Positions 23,060-37,299 of a DNA stretch of 64,000 nt are shown in pieces. The notes beneath the pieces are model-generated. The model was not told where the DNA came from. It did not search any database and was given only the letters and a program-made list of their open reading frames with translations. How positions within the stretch are numbered: position 1 is the first letter of the stretch; every line of letters starts with the position of its first letter. Source of the stretch: Dactylellina haptotyla. Taxonomy: Eukaryota > Ascomycota > Orbiliomycetes > Orbiliales > Orbiliaceae. Made by a program: the position numbers and the translations under genes. The stretch lies in contig CM062379.1 in the NCBI GenBank assembly GCA_031310005.1, positions 7,719,608 to 7,783,607 of the forward strand, written 5' to 3'.

Positions 23060-26000
23060 CCAGGACAGGTTGCGGTTGGAGCGACACGACGACAACACGA
23101 CGTTATGGTTGGGTTGGGGACAAACAATCAGGGCTGATGACGAAAGCAAGCAGATCTGTTGGCGATGCGACGAGATTATCTCCGTCGATAAGATCCGATT
23201 AGATTAGATCACGGCATTAGCTCGAACGATCGGTGCAGGGACCATCGGTCGCGTGTTGCCGCCCACTCGGCCATGCTAATCCCTCAGCCATCGTATTTAT
23301 TCACAAGATTCGCAGAGACATTCATATTCTCTCACCGTTTGATATCACAGCCGACCTGTCTGGTCGTATCTCGGTGCGTTCATATCCTCGCGCTGTGATT
23401 GGCCAACCCCACTCACGGATTTACGATTGTCCGGCAAATTAGAGCTCACTGGCCAAAAAAAAAGGCGAATCGAATCATGATAGGTGGCATCGATTACCAA
23501 ACTCAAACTCCTCACGCGCGTGGGATGTGCATATGTTGTTCAACCGAGAGCTCCACGGTCGGGTATGTCGTAGCCTCTTTCGTTAGCCTACTTTTTTTTC
23601 ATTTTCGTTTTTCTACATTTCCTTCCGCTGTTTCTCTTTTTTTCATATTTTTCATTCTTTTTTAGGTTGACAGCCAACATGTTATTAATGTAATGCGGTC
23701 TTACCTATCAGAATTATGCATTTCCAGGTACACACCACCGCCAACAAAAGGCAAATAATACAAAAGGCAGATCAGTTGACATTGGCCCCGGCCCTAAGGA
23801 ATATTGGTGGCGGGTGGAGGAAATAAGATGGAAAGCCAGAAAGCAAAAAACAGAGTTTTTAGTAGGACCACCACCACCCCAGGTTATCTCTTGCTTGTCA
23901 AAACGCCAGTGTTTCGCCTTTTGCCTGCTTCCAGTTGTTCGATGGATTGTCCAGGTCGAATAGGAAGAGGAATATGGGGAGATAGCACAGAAAGAAACGA
24001 AGGGACCCAGACCAGGGAAATGCGTGGAGCGAAGGGCTGTGTGTAATTTTAGCACATCCGAAGATGAGGAGCACCACCGGACAAGACAAGTGAAAAAACG
24101 AGGGACCTGAGTGTTTTTGCTTAGTTACGCCAGCCAACCAGTAAGCCCAGACCCGAGTGGGTCCTTCCCTTCCCCATGCCCATCATCAAGGGAGAAAAAG
24201 CAAAGTCCCGAAGAGCAGGCTGGAAAAGAAGGTCAAGAAAGAAGGTCACGGACAACCCTCCGCCAAAGAAGCAAAAAGGCGAGCAAGACACCAAACAAGG
24301 GAACAAGGAGGAAAAAGCAAAAGTGGCATTGAGATTTGTGGGTCCCTTTAGGCCTGGCAAAAGCAAGCAAGCGCCTTGTTTCATGATTTGACCTCAAGCG
24401 AAAGAGAAAAAGAGCCGGTGCGTAAGGACCTTCTTGGCTTTTGCTTTTTCCGGGGCGCAACCACTCTTCGGTGCAGATGCGGTGGAGGTGTTGCGAGCCG
24501 GGATGGGTGGACAAGATGGGGAGTTGTTACTAAGTAAATATGGGGGCAGCAGAGCGATGTGGCATGGCATGGGGAAAGATCGGAAACCGAACCAGACAAC
24601 AGCAAGGAAACAGAAAAGGGCAGATGTCAGCCAGCCCAGCCAGAGGCAAGTCAAGTGCAAGGTGCGTACCCGCCCGCACCACCTACCAGTATTGCAGACT
24701 TACCCCATTGTAGACCCCATTTTTGTTTGCCTCGCCAACCGCCATGCAAAAGTGGCTGCTACTCCGACTAACCCACTCGCCCATCGGATATTTTTTTCAC
24801 TTTTAAATAGATAAAACTGTCCACGGTGGAGCGTAGGATTAAGCAAAACCGTTCAGCTGGAAGGAACAAGGCGAATGGAACAGAATGGAGGGGTGTGGGT
24901 CGGTTGCCCGTTAGAACGCCATCATGGTATCTACGCATGTACGATGCCAATCCTGTAGGTAGAAAGGCTGCTGATGCCGAACGAGCAAAGCGAAACATCC
25001 GGACGAAACACACAATACGGCCGGCATTTGTCAGGCGAAGCAGCACACGGGTTTGTCTTCGTCCGGCCCGGGTCTCGTAGAAACCGGAAATAAAATATGA
25101 GAAAAAGGAAAGAAAAGCAAGAGGGAGATGGAAACAGGTGCACCTCGCACCGACTGCGATGATGTGTTGTTGGTCGTCAGGAATAGCATCTCGTATCCTT
25201 TCTCATTTACCAGCCCCACATCCACACACACGTATCGTGCAATCTTCCTATCAGCGTCGGATGGGTTCCCAGCCCCGGGTAGAACGCATCAGGATCCCGG
25301 AACACGCGATGTGCAACGAACGGTTGGCTGGATGGCGAAAGACAGTGCTATTCCGTAAATACATTTAAATGCATTTGATTACCCACTTTTCTGGCAAGAT
25401 CTATAAAGAGGGCTAGCACTGTCTCAAACATGGTAAACGTACGCATACCATGTGCGTTGGTGATGGTGATGTACGGTCACTTCCATGTGGGCACCTGAGG
25501 TTTGCCGCTGTGGCAGCGCCGGGCGGGCAAATCTCCTGGTTTAGCGTGAACATGTTTCGAGTTTTACCGCACAGATCCTGACAGCAGTAGCGATCAAATT
25601 GTTGGACGAGAAAGATTCATTTCAGATCCATCGTCGGTTGTACCAGGGGAGTGTTCAGACCGCGAGGGCAAAATTGACCAAATTGCAGCCCGCACACGTA
25701 ACTAAGAACGGCTCTTCGCATGCGGCTTGCAACAGAACCCTCACCTCGCCTCCCCCACCGGACAGCCTGGGGGGAGAAAAAGCTTGATATCCTTGAAATA
25801 TACTTGCAAGCAACAGATATTACATGGGCAAATTTCGAATCATTATAGTTGTGGGGTTCATGTAGGATGTTGTATTACGTCTATAACTTTTTTGTTCATC
25901 CCCTTTCACACAGGGTATATCGTGCAACATACGTGACGAATTAACTGTAATCAACCAGTGTGGGTTGGGTTAGATGATCTCAGTCCTTTTGCGGACTGGG

Positions 26001-29000
26001 CTAAGATTTCGGACGGGCCTTGCGGTAGGCGTGAGGATTCGCACCGCAAAAGAAAAGCTCGGAATCACGAGAAAAAACGGAACCGATCTCATTCACGGAA
26101 AAGCGATGGGCTGAGGGAACATGAACGATCCAAGCCCACACTTGGCAAGCAAAAGCCGAGTTTCATGAAGCACCCGTAAAAGTATGAAAATTGCCAAAGC
26201 ATAAAAGGGAAAAAAGAAAATACCAATACCGAGAGAACACACCCATATTAAAGGGTAAAAAGAAGAAAAACGCAGAAAGCTCGCTAGAATCAGGAATAAC
26301 CGGAGTAAGGGCATACGCCTTTTCCTGGGCATACACGAAAAGTAAATTCGCACAGGAACTGTCCCGTACTGGAAATGGTGTATGATTTCCCCAAGAAGCT
26401 TAACACGTTTTAAGACTTCTCTTCGGTGGCCCAAACGAGGAATGAGCAAGACGCCAGAAGGAGAAGAATAATAACATTCCGATCCCAGATCCCCTTACCG
26501 CAGCGTGGTGTTTTCCCTCTAGGTTCCTCATCAAGAGATCGATTAGCTGGAAGGGCAGAGCGGAGCGTACATCACTTATATGACTTCGACGGTAGTCTCA
26601 TTTTTTCTCATTCTGTTTGATAAGAAGGGCTTGCATACAATAAAATGCAGATAAACACAGGGGAAAATGAGGCAAACATGCCTTAATAAGCGGGATAAAG
26701 GGTTTATGACATACCTACCCATATGTAATGTTCACTATACTAGCGTGCATACCTGCCTGCGGGAAAGGAAGGGAACGAATTCGAAAGAAGGATGTAACGC
26801 CGTCGAAAATTTGCCTTTTCGGTCGCTTTCACCTGCTGGATTTCGGATCTTGCCTTCATGTCGATTAAAATTTGCTTTTCACATTCTTGAGGGGTAGATT
26901 ATGGGATGCGGATGGAGGGGGTCGGGAAGGGCTTGGCACATAAGCTCTTTTGTCTTTTAACCATGATCTCTTTTTTTATTTCTTTCTTTTCTGGGGAATT
27001 TTTTTTTTTGAAACGTGAGACATTGCAGGAATTGGGATGTCCGCGAAACCCAGCCGGGCGAAAAATGAAGATGAAATATGACGGGGCCGATTAGAAATCG
27101 CAGAAGGGGGGCATTGATGATGACGTTAAAATGCCTCGGAGGGTGTGTAGTGGAGGTGGAGGGACGATACCTGCATGATCGGGTACGAGGTCGTCGGTAC
27201 CTATCGACAGCTTCGGATCTTATAATAGCTTACGGAGGTTAGTCCTAAGAGATATGATGACACCTCACAACACCGATAGCATTTAATCTGTCCCCACGAT
27301 GACCGACCGACTTTCTGGATGATCCATTTGTCATCGGTGCATGCATGCGGGAGAAAAAAGAACCGGCAAGGGTTAAAAATAAGAGCGTTGCAGCAGCAAG
27401 AAGCGATGGAGGGAACGAATGCACTGGATAAGAAGGAAGGGGCAAAAAAAAGAATACCTCGTAGAAGGGAACAATATGTTCTTTTTTCGCGTAGCTGGGG
27501 TGGGTAGCCACTACTAACATGATCTGGGATACATAGGCTTTACCCACCCGGCAGCGGACACGAGAAAAGGGAAGAAGCAATGTGTTAGCGGCCCTTTCCT
27601 TCCCAATGTTGGCTGGCAACCTTGAACGACCCATTTTATTTCGTTCGCCGTGTTTGCTTCTTCGTTGTGTTGCTTTAACCCTGAGACGTTTGGGCGTTGC
27701 TTTTTTGGGCGACGTTCCCAAAGTTGGTAAAGTAAAGTTGCGGGAGCACTCCCCCTCGCCATCTGGCGGTGTGTGTGAGAGAGTGTGGGATGGATGGGTC
27801 ATCAGGAGGCTTAAAAATGGAGATAAAAGGAAGTGGCTCTGATCAAACGGATTTGTGGAAGGGAAGGAGAATTCGCCGCACCAAACACTACGCGGTAGCC
27901 CTAACATGTTTGGTGGAGTCGAACTCTTGCCCCGTCCGGTAAACTATCCTTCCTGGTTAACTGATGCGATGAGCGAAGGGAAAAATGAATATCAATCTGG
28001 CGTTCCTGTGAGATGGCGGCCGTCAACGTGTGGAGGCATAGATGGGTCTTCTTATTACGCCGAAAGGTCAGGCGTGTGGTTTTCGTTTTTTTTCGTCTGT
28101 ATTCAGCGCGAAACGATCGAGACGCTGGCTACCTAAAATTCTTGTATTTTCTTCTCAGAGGGCTGAAAAACAGGAGCAGGAAAAAGAATGCGAGCGAGGT
28201 GAAAAAGCACTGTTTCTATGTGGACCTTTGTGGACGTGTGTGCTGTGGATGGATATCTCACGTAGCGGTCAGGTAAAGTAATATGTATTATTACCACAAC
28301 CACCGCAAGCCCCTCTGTCGAGACAATTGAGGAAGGAGGACCCCCAAAAACCGATCGGTTGAGCGCGAAAGAACGACCGAAGTTCCGCCTGTTCTGGAGA
28401 CGCAAGGAAAAATAAAACACAGGCAAGAAGCAAACATGGTAGCGTGAGGGACAAGAAAAAAAGGAAGAAGTTGTGCCCCTTCTGTCACTTAATGACACGA
28501 TCAATTGGTTGGCGAGGAACCGAACGCAGGAAAAAAGCAAAGATTAGGAACAGAGGGAGTCCGGTCCATTACGTCCAGCACGCAGTTTAATCTGAGTGGG
28601 TCCGCCATCGTTAGCCTGGTCGGTGCTGTGGAGCATTCCATCATGCCCTCTTTGGCTTGGGGTGCGAGGGAGCCGATGTTCGAACAAGGGCAATGGCAGA
28701 ATAAGAAAAGAAACACCGAAAAACAAAACACGCCCGCAATATAATCCAAGCTTGCGAGATGTGCGTAATAGCGAGGTTTTTTTTTTTTTTTTGTCTCCCA
28801 GCAGCAGCACACCCCCAAACAATTAATTTTTTGCATTCTAAGCCAGCATGCAGGAAAGATCCTTAGCGTCGAAGACTATTCTGTCTCTCCTCTGCCTCTC
28901 TCTGTTTTTGTTTTTTTCCTTCTTTTATCCCCAGGCCAGGCGAATGGATGAACCATCCGGGAGGAGCCATACCAGCCAAGCCCCATGTTCTGGGAATGGT

Positions 29001-31433
29001 GTCGATGCGTTTTGACTGTGCCTTCTCCGACTGGAAACATGGCGATCGGGATATCCCTCACCTGCACACATGTTAACCTTTTGCCGGTAATGTGATAAGT
29101 AAATAACTGGGCGTGATAAGGGACGACAATAATAACAATAGTAAGGAAGACAATAACAATAACATTAATTATAATTAGGTTTGAGAGTTGTTCGTTGTTG
29201 GGCGCGTGAGTCGGAGGACATTCGCGGGCTGCGGTGGATAGATAGATAGGTAGATAGCCCGGATTGTGAAATATTAATACGCAGAAATGAAGGAGCAAGA
29301 AACAAGTAGAAGGATGACAGAGAGAGGAGAGAGAGCCCCTGTCGGCTGCCAAGGAGGTCCTCGCCCAGGCAATCGTTACACCCTGAAGTCAAACCAACAT
29401 ACGGAACATCACAATCCTCCATGATCATAATAATAAATGAGAAGAAGCAAAAGGGACGCCCACACCCTTCTTCGGGCCTAGTCGAGGAAAAATAGGCTCG
29501 GGAGGTTTCTTTTTTCTGACGCCGCGTGCCCGAGGTTGCTTTTTCGGCACTACTCTTAAATAAAGAGCTTCCCGCCAGAGGAGAAGAAAATAACAGACTG
29601 ACATCCACCTGGGAAAAAGGAAAGAAGCCTGTGGGCTTCTTCGGAAAAAGAAAGGAACCACAGGAAAAAGGAAAAACCGATCTGTGGGTCGGTCGTCTGG
29701 GGTCAAATAAACTACTGCAGGCTGTCTTTCTGGCTGTCCTGGCTTGTCCTGGCTGTCTCCTGCTCTGTTACTCGCCCTCCGCCAGCCAGCTTTTCTTCTT
29801 TGACTTTCCTGCTGGCTCCTACCCAAGTTTTATAGTGAAATCTGACTCGCTGATAATGTGCGGTCGTGGGTCCCGCCGATACCTGAACGTGGAATAAGAA
29901 AACACGGGTTAAGACCAGTTCGTTATAATAAACGCTAGGCTGTGATTATTACCCGTCCAAAGTGCTTTTTCCTTCCCTCTGCTGGGCCTGCGGTCTGTGG
30001 GTTTTTGGCTTTGGCTTGTCTTGTCGTCCGTCTGGCGAGTCGGGATCTACCTGCTAACGGTCCCTCTTTTCTCTCCGCCGGGTCCTCTCTTCCTTTCTCT
30101 TCTTCCTCTCTCTCTCTCTCTTCCATTCCTCTCTCCTTCTTCTCCTTCTCCCTTCTCATCATCACCATCATCAACACCATCACCGCCATCACCACTCCCA
30201 CCGCCTCGCTTCTCTGGCACGTAGAAGCAAGAGCCTTCCTCCCTCCTTGACAGGACATCATCTCGCGGGCCTCGTGTTTCCATTCCTCCATCTGCTCTTT
30301 TTTGCCTTTTTTGCGTCTGTCCGTCCCGCCTGTGTCCTGTTTTATCTGCCCGCCGTCTTCGAAGTTAAAAAAAAGTTTCGATTGATAAGAGTTACTTGTA
30401 TGAGCGTGTATTGTCCTTTGTGAACCCAATCATACCCACCCCGACTACCTACCTTGGCTACATCGTCGTCATCATCATCACCATTTACGATCTGGTGTTT
30501 GGCGTATCGCTCCCTCAGCCCTATCTATATCTGATACTATCTATAATCCCTTCTTGGTCTCGCTCCTCTCCCTTCTCGAGCAAACCATCCGACACCGTTT
30601 CCAAGAATAACCACACCCACCAACCCAACCCGATCCAACCGCAGAACATCTCACCCTCAACTCGCCCTATTCTTTTTTATTTAATTTTTATTTTATTGTT
30701 CTGTTTTCTCTTTCTATATCTTCTGTCTTCCTCTTCTCTTCTTTACCTATTCCTTCCCGCCTATCATTTACGTTTACATCATAGTGTGCCATTGGTGCCT
30801 CGGGTCCTTGCGCTGGTGTTTGTTTGAGCCGACTCGCTTCCCTGCCCACTCAATTCCTTACCGCCAACCCACCTGCCATCCAAAAACCTCGCCTTTTCCC
30901 TCTTCCTTGTTTCTCCTGGCCCGTTCTCTTTCGCATCGCCCCCTCTCGCGAAATCTCCGTTGTTTATTCCTCTCGAAGCATTTTCGCATTGCGAGGCCAT
31001 AAATCCACTTCCACCACCGCAATCCATCTCGTCACGTTTCCTTCCGTTGGTACATACGTCGCCTTGCCCGCATCTCGATAATCCCTTCCCCGTCTGCATC
31101 ATCACACTTCTCTGGGGGAGATCAACTTCACACTCGATCCCCGTCACGTTTTCGTCTGTGCGAGCCCACCCGACAGATCTTCCCGGGGATCCGATTCGAC
31201 CGCAATCCTGTACCAATAACCCACCAACCTCATCTTCAAGTCCGAAGGCTGTCGTAGTTCGCGTCATTAAAAGAGACCAAGTCCAAAGGCTAGCGTGTCG
31301 TCTGCGGAAACGAACCATCCACAGCAGCCTCTCCGACTCGCCTCATTACCAATAACCTTCCCCACTACCCCCTTCAACCACCACACTGCAACGCTCACCT
31401 CTTGTCACGCGCGTGAATCGCGCCGCCGTCGAG
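23060..31433. other. Long gene-free interval upstream of SSN6
   Basis: No coding sequence that I can support. The frames that exist (for example minus-strand 27,245-27,907 and 30,779-31,318) have random-looking translations without motifs. Composition is ordinary, unlike the AT block. The right end is strongly pyrimidine-rich on the plus strand (about 30,060-30,190 and 30,530-30,760, then mixed CT/CA to the ATG), as is common in promoters and leaders of ascomycete genes. The last 1-1.5 kb is therefore likely SSN6 promoter and 5' leader. A CAA/AAT-rich tract is at 29,130-29,175. The remainder holds nothing I can name. Confidence 0.5.
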
Positions 31434-34267
31434 ATGTCTGGTCCTCCGCAAACGTCCCCTCACCACCCGCACAATGCTCCTCCCGGCCCGCTTCCTAATG
31501 GCCACGGTCCCCCAATGGGGCCCGGCGGAAAGCCCAGCGCGTCTCATCAACTCAGCCAACTTAACGAGGCTGTCTGGTTGAAAATTGGTAAGTCCCAGAC
31601 GCAACATAATTCTCTCAATTGGCGCTACTCGAAAGTCTTGCCACATTATCCATCTAAACAGTAATTGACTGAAATTTTGTTGTAGGTTCAATCGCCGAGA
31701 TGATGGGCAACATGGATGGTGCTATGGACGCCTACGAGGCTGCTCTAAGGCAAAACACCTACTCGATACCCGCCATGGAGAATATCTCGCACATTTTGCG
31801 CACACGGGAACAGTTCCCCAAGGCAGTCGAATATCTCCAAGCTATCTTGAACATTGACGCCAACAACGGCGACGTCTGGGGCTCTCTCGGTATGTATCAC
31901 GCCGTTATGCACTCCTGAAATACGCACCGCTAATGAAATCAACAGGACACTGCTATCTCATGATGGATGACCTGCAAAAGGCGTACCAGGCCTACCAACA
32001 AGCCCTCTACCACCTCAGGGATCCTAAGGAACCCAAGTTGTGGTACGGAATCGGTATCCTATATGATCGCTATGGATCTCTAGAGCACGCCGAGGAGGCC
32101 TTCTCGCAAGTTATGAGAATGGATCCTCACTTTGAGAAGGCGAATGAGATCTATTTCCGTCTCGGTATAATCTATAAGCAGCAGCAAAAATTCCAACAGA
32201 GTTTGGACTGCTTCAAATTTATCGTGCAAGACCCACCACGCCCACTCACTGAGGAGGACATTTGGTTCCAGATTGGTCATGTTCACGAACAACAGAAAGA
32301 CGTAAGTAGAGCATGCAATAAAAAATTATAGATGAAAATACTAAACTAAACCCTTTCACAGTTCGAAAATGCGAAGAAGGCATACCTCAGAGTATTGGAC
32401 AGAGATCCAAACCACGCTAAGGTCTTGCAGCAGCTTGGTTGGCTCTACCACCAACGAAGCGGCAGCTATGAAAGCCAGGAAATTGCCATTGAGCACCTCG
32501 AGAAGTCCGTTAGAGCGGGTGAGTACTTTGAACATTAGAACGATGTGCTTGGTTGCAGTGCTAACTTTCACCGCGCAGATAACACCGACGCTCAAAGTTG
32601 GTATCTTTTGGGACGCTGCTACATGTCGCAGCAAAAGTATCCAAAGGCGTACGAAGCCTATCAGCAAGCCGTCTACCGGGATGGAAGGAACCCAACTTTC
32701 TGGTGCTCCATCGGTGTGCTCTACTATCAGATCAACCAATACAGGGATGCGTTGGATGCCTACAGCAGGGCCATCAGGCTCAATCCATACATCTCTGAGG
32801 TCTGGTATGATCTTGGTACACTTGTAAGTGGAATTTTACTTTTTAACAAACTTGATAAAGGTTGATGACTAATTCAAACAGTATGAATCGTGCAACAACC
32901 AAATCAACGACGCTCTTGATGCCTACCAGAGAGCGGCTGATCTTGACCCAAGCAACGTTCACATTAAAGCGAGACTTAACTTGCTCAGAAGCGGACAGGC
33001 GTCTGGAGTTCCCCACAACAACAATGCGCCACCACCAGCTCCTCTACCACAAGACGTCCAACAGTACCAACCAGCCGCTCCTCCCAGTCACAGCTGGCTT
33101 CCCCAGGGCACCCAACGAACGCAACAACCACCTTCGCACCAAGGCCCACCGCCCCCCGGCCCGCCAGGACCGAATCTGGCTCAATTGCCACCTGGCGGAC
33201 CCGGTCCAGCACCATCGCCGTATCGAGGTCCCGACCCAATGGGACCTCGTCCACCAAGTTTGCGTAGTCCTGACATTGGTTCTGCAGATCCTTCTCGGCC
33301 TCCACCTCCACCACCTTTGCACCGCTACTCTCCTTCTCCTAAGATCGGTCATTCCGCCATGTACTCAGGAGCGCCACCCCCATCTAGCAATCAACAAGGT
33401 CTACCACCATCAATGCAGCATCATCCTCAGATCTCGCAACAAATGAACGGTCCACAACATGGTCCACCACCACCCGGGCCACCAAACCGCATTCTGAACC
33501 CACAACACCATAGCCAACAAGGACCAGCACCTCCACCGCCACCGCCACCACCACCTTCGCATGGCCAGCTCAATCCACCCACAAATGGGAATAGTGCAAT
33601 GGGGATGACGTTTCATGGGACTCGCGGAAGTCCCATCCCCGAAATGAAACCACTGGGCGACCGTATGCCATCTCCAAGCTCCGGATTTCATTCACATAGT
33701 GTGCATGGTCAAGCTCATCTTCAACATCAGTCAGGAATCGCTAGTGGCGCACCCGCCCCGACTTCAGCGCACCAGGCCGCTGACAATGCGCGTAATGACG
33801 TCAGAGATCGAGATCCGATGAAACGACCAAGAGAATGGGATGACGAAGCTTCCGACCCTCACCCAAAGAAGCAAGCATCAGATATTACTCGCGAGAGGCT
33901 AGAGAGCCATATGCACCACCGCTCGTCTCCACCTAGGAGGAACACTACGATTTCTCCGGATGTCCAGGGAAGACGCAGTTCGTCGGAGCGCCCACGGGAA
34001 GATTTCCGTGGCCCGCCTCCACCGCCGTCTCATCATAGCACCCCTGGACCGAGGCCCATGCATCAATTCCCTCCCATGAGCGAGTCCCCAGCTATGCAAC
34101 AACCAAAGCGGGAGAACACTGAGATCATTGAGCCACCGGCCAGACAGATGGATGTCGACGAGAACTACGACGACGAGCCAGAAGGTGATGACAGACGCCC
34201 ATCTTCTGCATCTGCTCCTGTCAAGACTGAAGGCGCCCCAAAGCCGGTCGTCAATGGCGATAAATGA
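31434..34267 (+). CDS. SSN6: General transcriptional corepressor Ssn6/Cyc8
   Basis: Join(31434..31587,31686..31889,31946..32301,32362..32518,32579..32823,32882..34267), 833 aa. All five introns have GT..AG ends and keep the frame. Residues about 45-400 are a run of roughly ten TPRs (LNEAVWLKIGSIAEMMGNMD; LWYGIGILYDRYG; WYLLGRCYMSQQKYPKAYEA; WCSIGVLYYQINQYRDALDA; EVWYDLGTLYESCNNQINDA), matching Ssn6/Cyc8 repeat by repeat. The tail (about 410-833) is Pro/Gln/His-rich with poly-proline runs and an acidic end. Ssn6 pairs with Tup1 in the nucleus and is recruited by DNA-binding repressors to silence, among others, glucose-repressed genes; the TPRs bind Tup1 and the recruiters. Here poly-proline takes the place of the poly-Gln tracts of the yeast protein. 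The very long upstream interval fits a complex promoter and leader. Confidence 0.95.
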
Positions 34268-37200
34268 ATCTCACTCTCCCGTGATTAAGCGGTTGAGGCG
34301 GTTGGTGCTACATATACAAAAAGAGCTCTCTTGTTCCTTTGTCCTTTTTTGAGTAATGCTTGATGCTGACATGAATCTTCTTTTTTCATTTTGGGTCTTT
34401 CTCCTCTTCCTCAGCTCTACTTGGTCGCGCTGCTCGGTCTTTACCGCTTTTTATACCCTCAAAACGGTCCCTTGGATTCCCTTTTCCTTGATCCCCTTTG
34501 CTTATACCTTCTATTATATCTAGCTGGTGGTCATTTTTTTCGATACCACCACTTTTAGTATTTTTTCAAAAATTTTTATCTTCTTTTCTACAAGGGCAAT
34601 GGCGGGGTTTGATTCCACAAAATGGGGACATTCGTTTTATTTTCTTTTAACGATACCACTTTTCCTTTTTTCCTCATTTTTCCAATATTTTATTTCCTTG
34701 ACCTACCTTTTTAACTTTTCTTCTATATTTTGCGCAATTTCCTTTTGCATTTTTATTTACTGGCCGTGATTGCAATCTGTACCGTATTTGATTTATGTTT
34801 CCTATCTTTTCTTCTCTTAACTAGTATCCTTTTATTAGTGATATTTTGGTTTCATTTTTTTTATTTCTTCCTCTTTTTATTTGATTTCTGATTTTTAAGA
34901 AGCTATTTCAGTCGAAGCTGAAGCAGACGCAGACTTCGAAAAGCAGAGAGATGTTAGTGTAGATGATATATTTCCCTTACATGTCGCAATAAAGTGGCTG
35001 TACGAGATAAACTGGAGAGAAAATGAAAATAGCAAATAAAATCCTTCAAACTTATTCCAACATCGCCTTAAGCTTATATCTTGGTAGCTTCTTGGTTATC
35101 GAAACCGTCAGTAATTAGAGCTGTTTCGTGCTAGTACCTGTGGCTTTCTGTTCTGCAGCAGTAGGTCCTCGCCGTTGACATCACCGTGCACAATCGCAAA
35201 AGAAAAATGCAATGTGTTGTTGTGTTGCGGCTGACGTTGAACCATGGAAAAGAACCTGCGTTTCTTTTGTTCGTCAGCCCACAGAAAAAAAAAATAAGTA
35301 TTACCCGCTGCAAGTCATAAAAAATAAAAAGTGCCTGGCCTGGGGAAAAGGAAATAAACGCAGGGCAAACGGGTGGTTTTTTTTCGGAGCATTTTTATTT
35401 TTTATTTGATTGTTTTTTTCCAGAAGCCAGTCAGGCCGGGATGATCACGCTATATTAACCGGCGTCCGCCGCTGCTGCCGCTGGGTAAGCCAGGAACGCC
35501 GCTGGGATTATAGACACTTTAATTTTTTTTTCATTTTTCTTCCTTATTTTTCTTATTTATTTTCTATTATTACTTTCGGGTCATATTTCTTTTCGTTATT
35601 TTTGCATGCATGCGCACTGACGACGGCGGCGTATGCTGCTTTAAATTTCAGCGAGGTACATCTATTATGCACAACAGGAAAGGGCTAGGAGACGGGACGG
35701 GTAGTTCTCTCCTTGGTGATATATACAAAAGGTCTTACTATAGGGCTTATTTTCTTTCTTTCTTTCTTTCTTTCTTTCTGCAAAGTCCCTTTGGTACGAC
35801 CTAGATACCACCTTCCTTCGGGCGGGTTAGCTACGTTTGATTGAAAGTGAGTAAGCACTTGATGGAACCAGTTTGTGGGGCGGATATGAGACTTCTTCAC
35901 ACGTTAACGAGAGCGTTTTAGTTTTAGCGGTAAGTGAGGGAGTGAAGGGGAGGGAAAAAATAATCAGAGGTGGCCGTTTGCACAGCCCTACCAGCCGTGT
36001 CTACCACAAAACACAACCCACCAAAAGAAGGGAAAGTATTCACGTTTCAGCTATATTCTTGTGTCTTGGTTTACTTCTAGAAGGGCCAAAAAAAAAAAAA
36101 AAAACCTGCGGCCGTCGTTCTGCGGTCCTCCCTCCCTCAGATCGATCGTCGAGTGGAATATGAGACAGGTAGCGTCCAGGCTATATTGTGCAGGTTTCTA
36201 TATATACTCAAAGGACTGCGGGCAGGCGAGGGCCTATATAAACGTATTCCGAGGCATAGAGACCTAACGGAAACGGGTAGCTTTGTAGGGTCACAACCGG
36301 GACCACTTCATCGGAGTGTACTAGTAGAGTAGATGATCGCCTGGCTTCGGTCGCATTTTGTGCTTGGAGAGTGGCGGAACGTCGTCACTAGTCACTTATA
36401 TAGGGTAGCGCACTACCTGTGTATACGTAAACAGGAGTAAATGCTCTAATTTTAAATGCGGCCGAAGGAGACAACAGAGCTCCCGTAGGTGGTAGTTTAC
36501 AAAGGGGAAAATAGAGAAGATGTTCACGAGCAAAAAAGAAGAGTGTGAGAGTGTGTTTCGGGTATTGCTAAACGTGTGGAAACGATATCCATGTTTAAAA
36601 TTGTGTGGCCGAAGATCACCATAGTTGATCCATGCCAGTTGGCTGTCAACAACATGGTGATGCGCGGAAGCTGATGAGGACAAGGTGATTTTATATACAA
36701 CCAAGATTGGGAAAGGAAAGAAGAAAAAAGGGAAACGCTAAATGAACTCCTGAAATACACCTGGTAGAGATAAAAATGGAACAAAGAAGAAAAATCATAA
36801 AAAAAAGGAAAGCAGCAGGTAAACGAGAAGAAGAAAGTGGTACAAATGTAGAGTTTGGGAGGGTTGTATTATACAATAATACTCGCGGAAATGAAGGAGT
36901 AATGCTAGGAATTAACACGTAAATGCTGCCGTTATCTAATATATTTCTTGCGAAGAAAAGCGAAAATTGGCCAGGCGGTTGATGCAAATTCAATACGAAA
37001 TGAGAGATGCAGTTCTATATCCGGATATAAAGGAAAATGCTGATCGGAAATCTCTCAAATAGGAGATCTTGTGTCGGATGCTTCTATACTGTTTGATGAA
37101 TCGCTCGCGATTCTGTTGTGAAGAAAAAAGGGAGCTTTTGAAAGGAGTGAGAAAGAAAAACGTAAAAGTTCGTTCCAATTTGGGTCGAAAAAAGAAGCGC

Positions 37201-37299
37201 CGGGTATATGTGTATATAGATAGAGAATATATGTTTCAGACGTAAAGAGAAAGCGTTATAGGTCGGTTCGTGAGTAGATTGGGTGCAAGGTCTGACGAC
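34268..37299. other. Intergenic interval between SSN6 and the KRE6-like gene
   Basis: The two genes converge on this interval. The first few hundred bases are T-rich and likely the SSN6 3' UTR. No coding frame is supported in the rest. A (TTTC)n microsatellite is at 35,751-35,779 and a poly-A run near 36,088-36,104. Confidence 0.5.
35751..35779 (+). repeat. (TTTC)n microsatellite
   Basis: Seven consecutive TTTC units. Confidence 0.85.

Noticed and set aside
27245-27907. 220-codon open frame on the minus strand
   Set aside because: Composition looks like random translation of CT-rich sequence, with no motifs, signal or conserved blocks and no splice context.
30779-31318. 179-codon minus-strand frame just upstream of SSN6
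   Set aside because: Lies antisense in the probable SSN6 leader; no domain and an unnatural composition.
32981-34267. Separate proline-rich protein of 428 aa
   Set aside because: It is the last exon of SSN6, joined in frame to the TPR exons.
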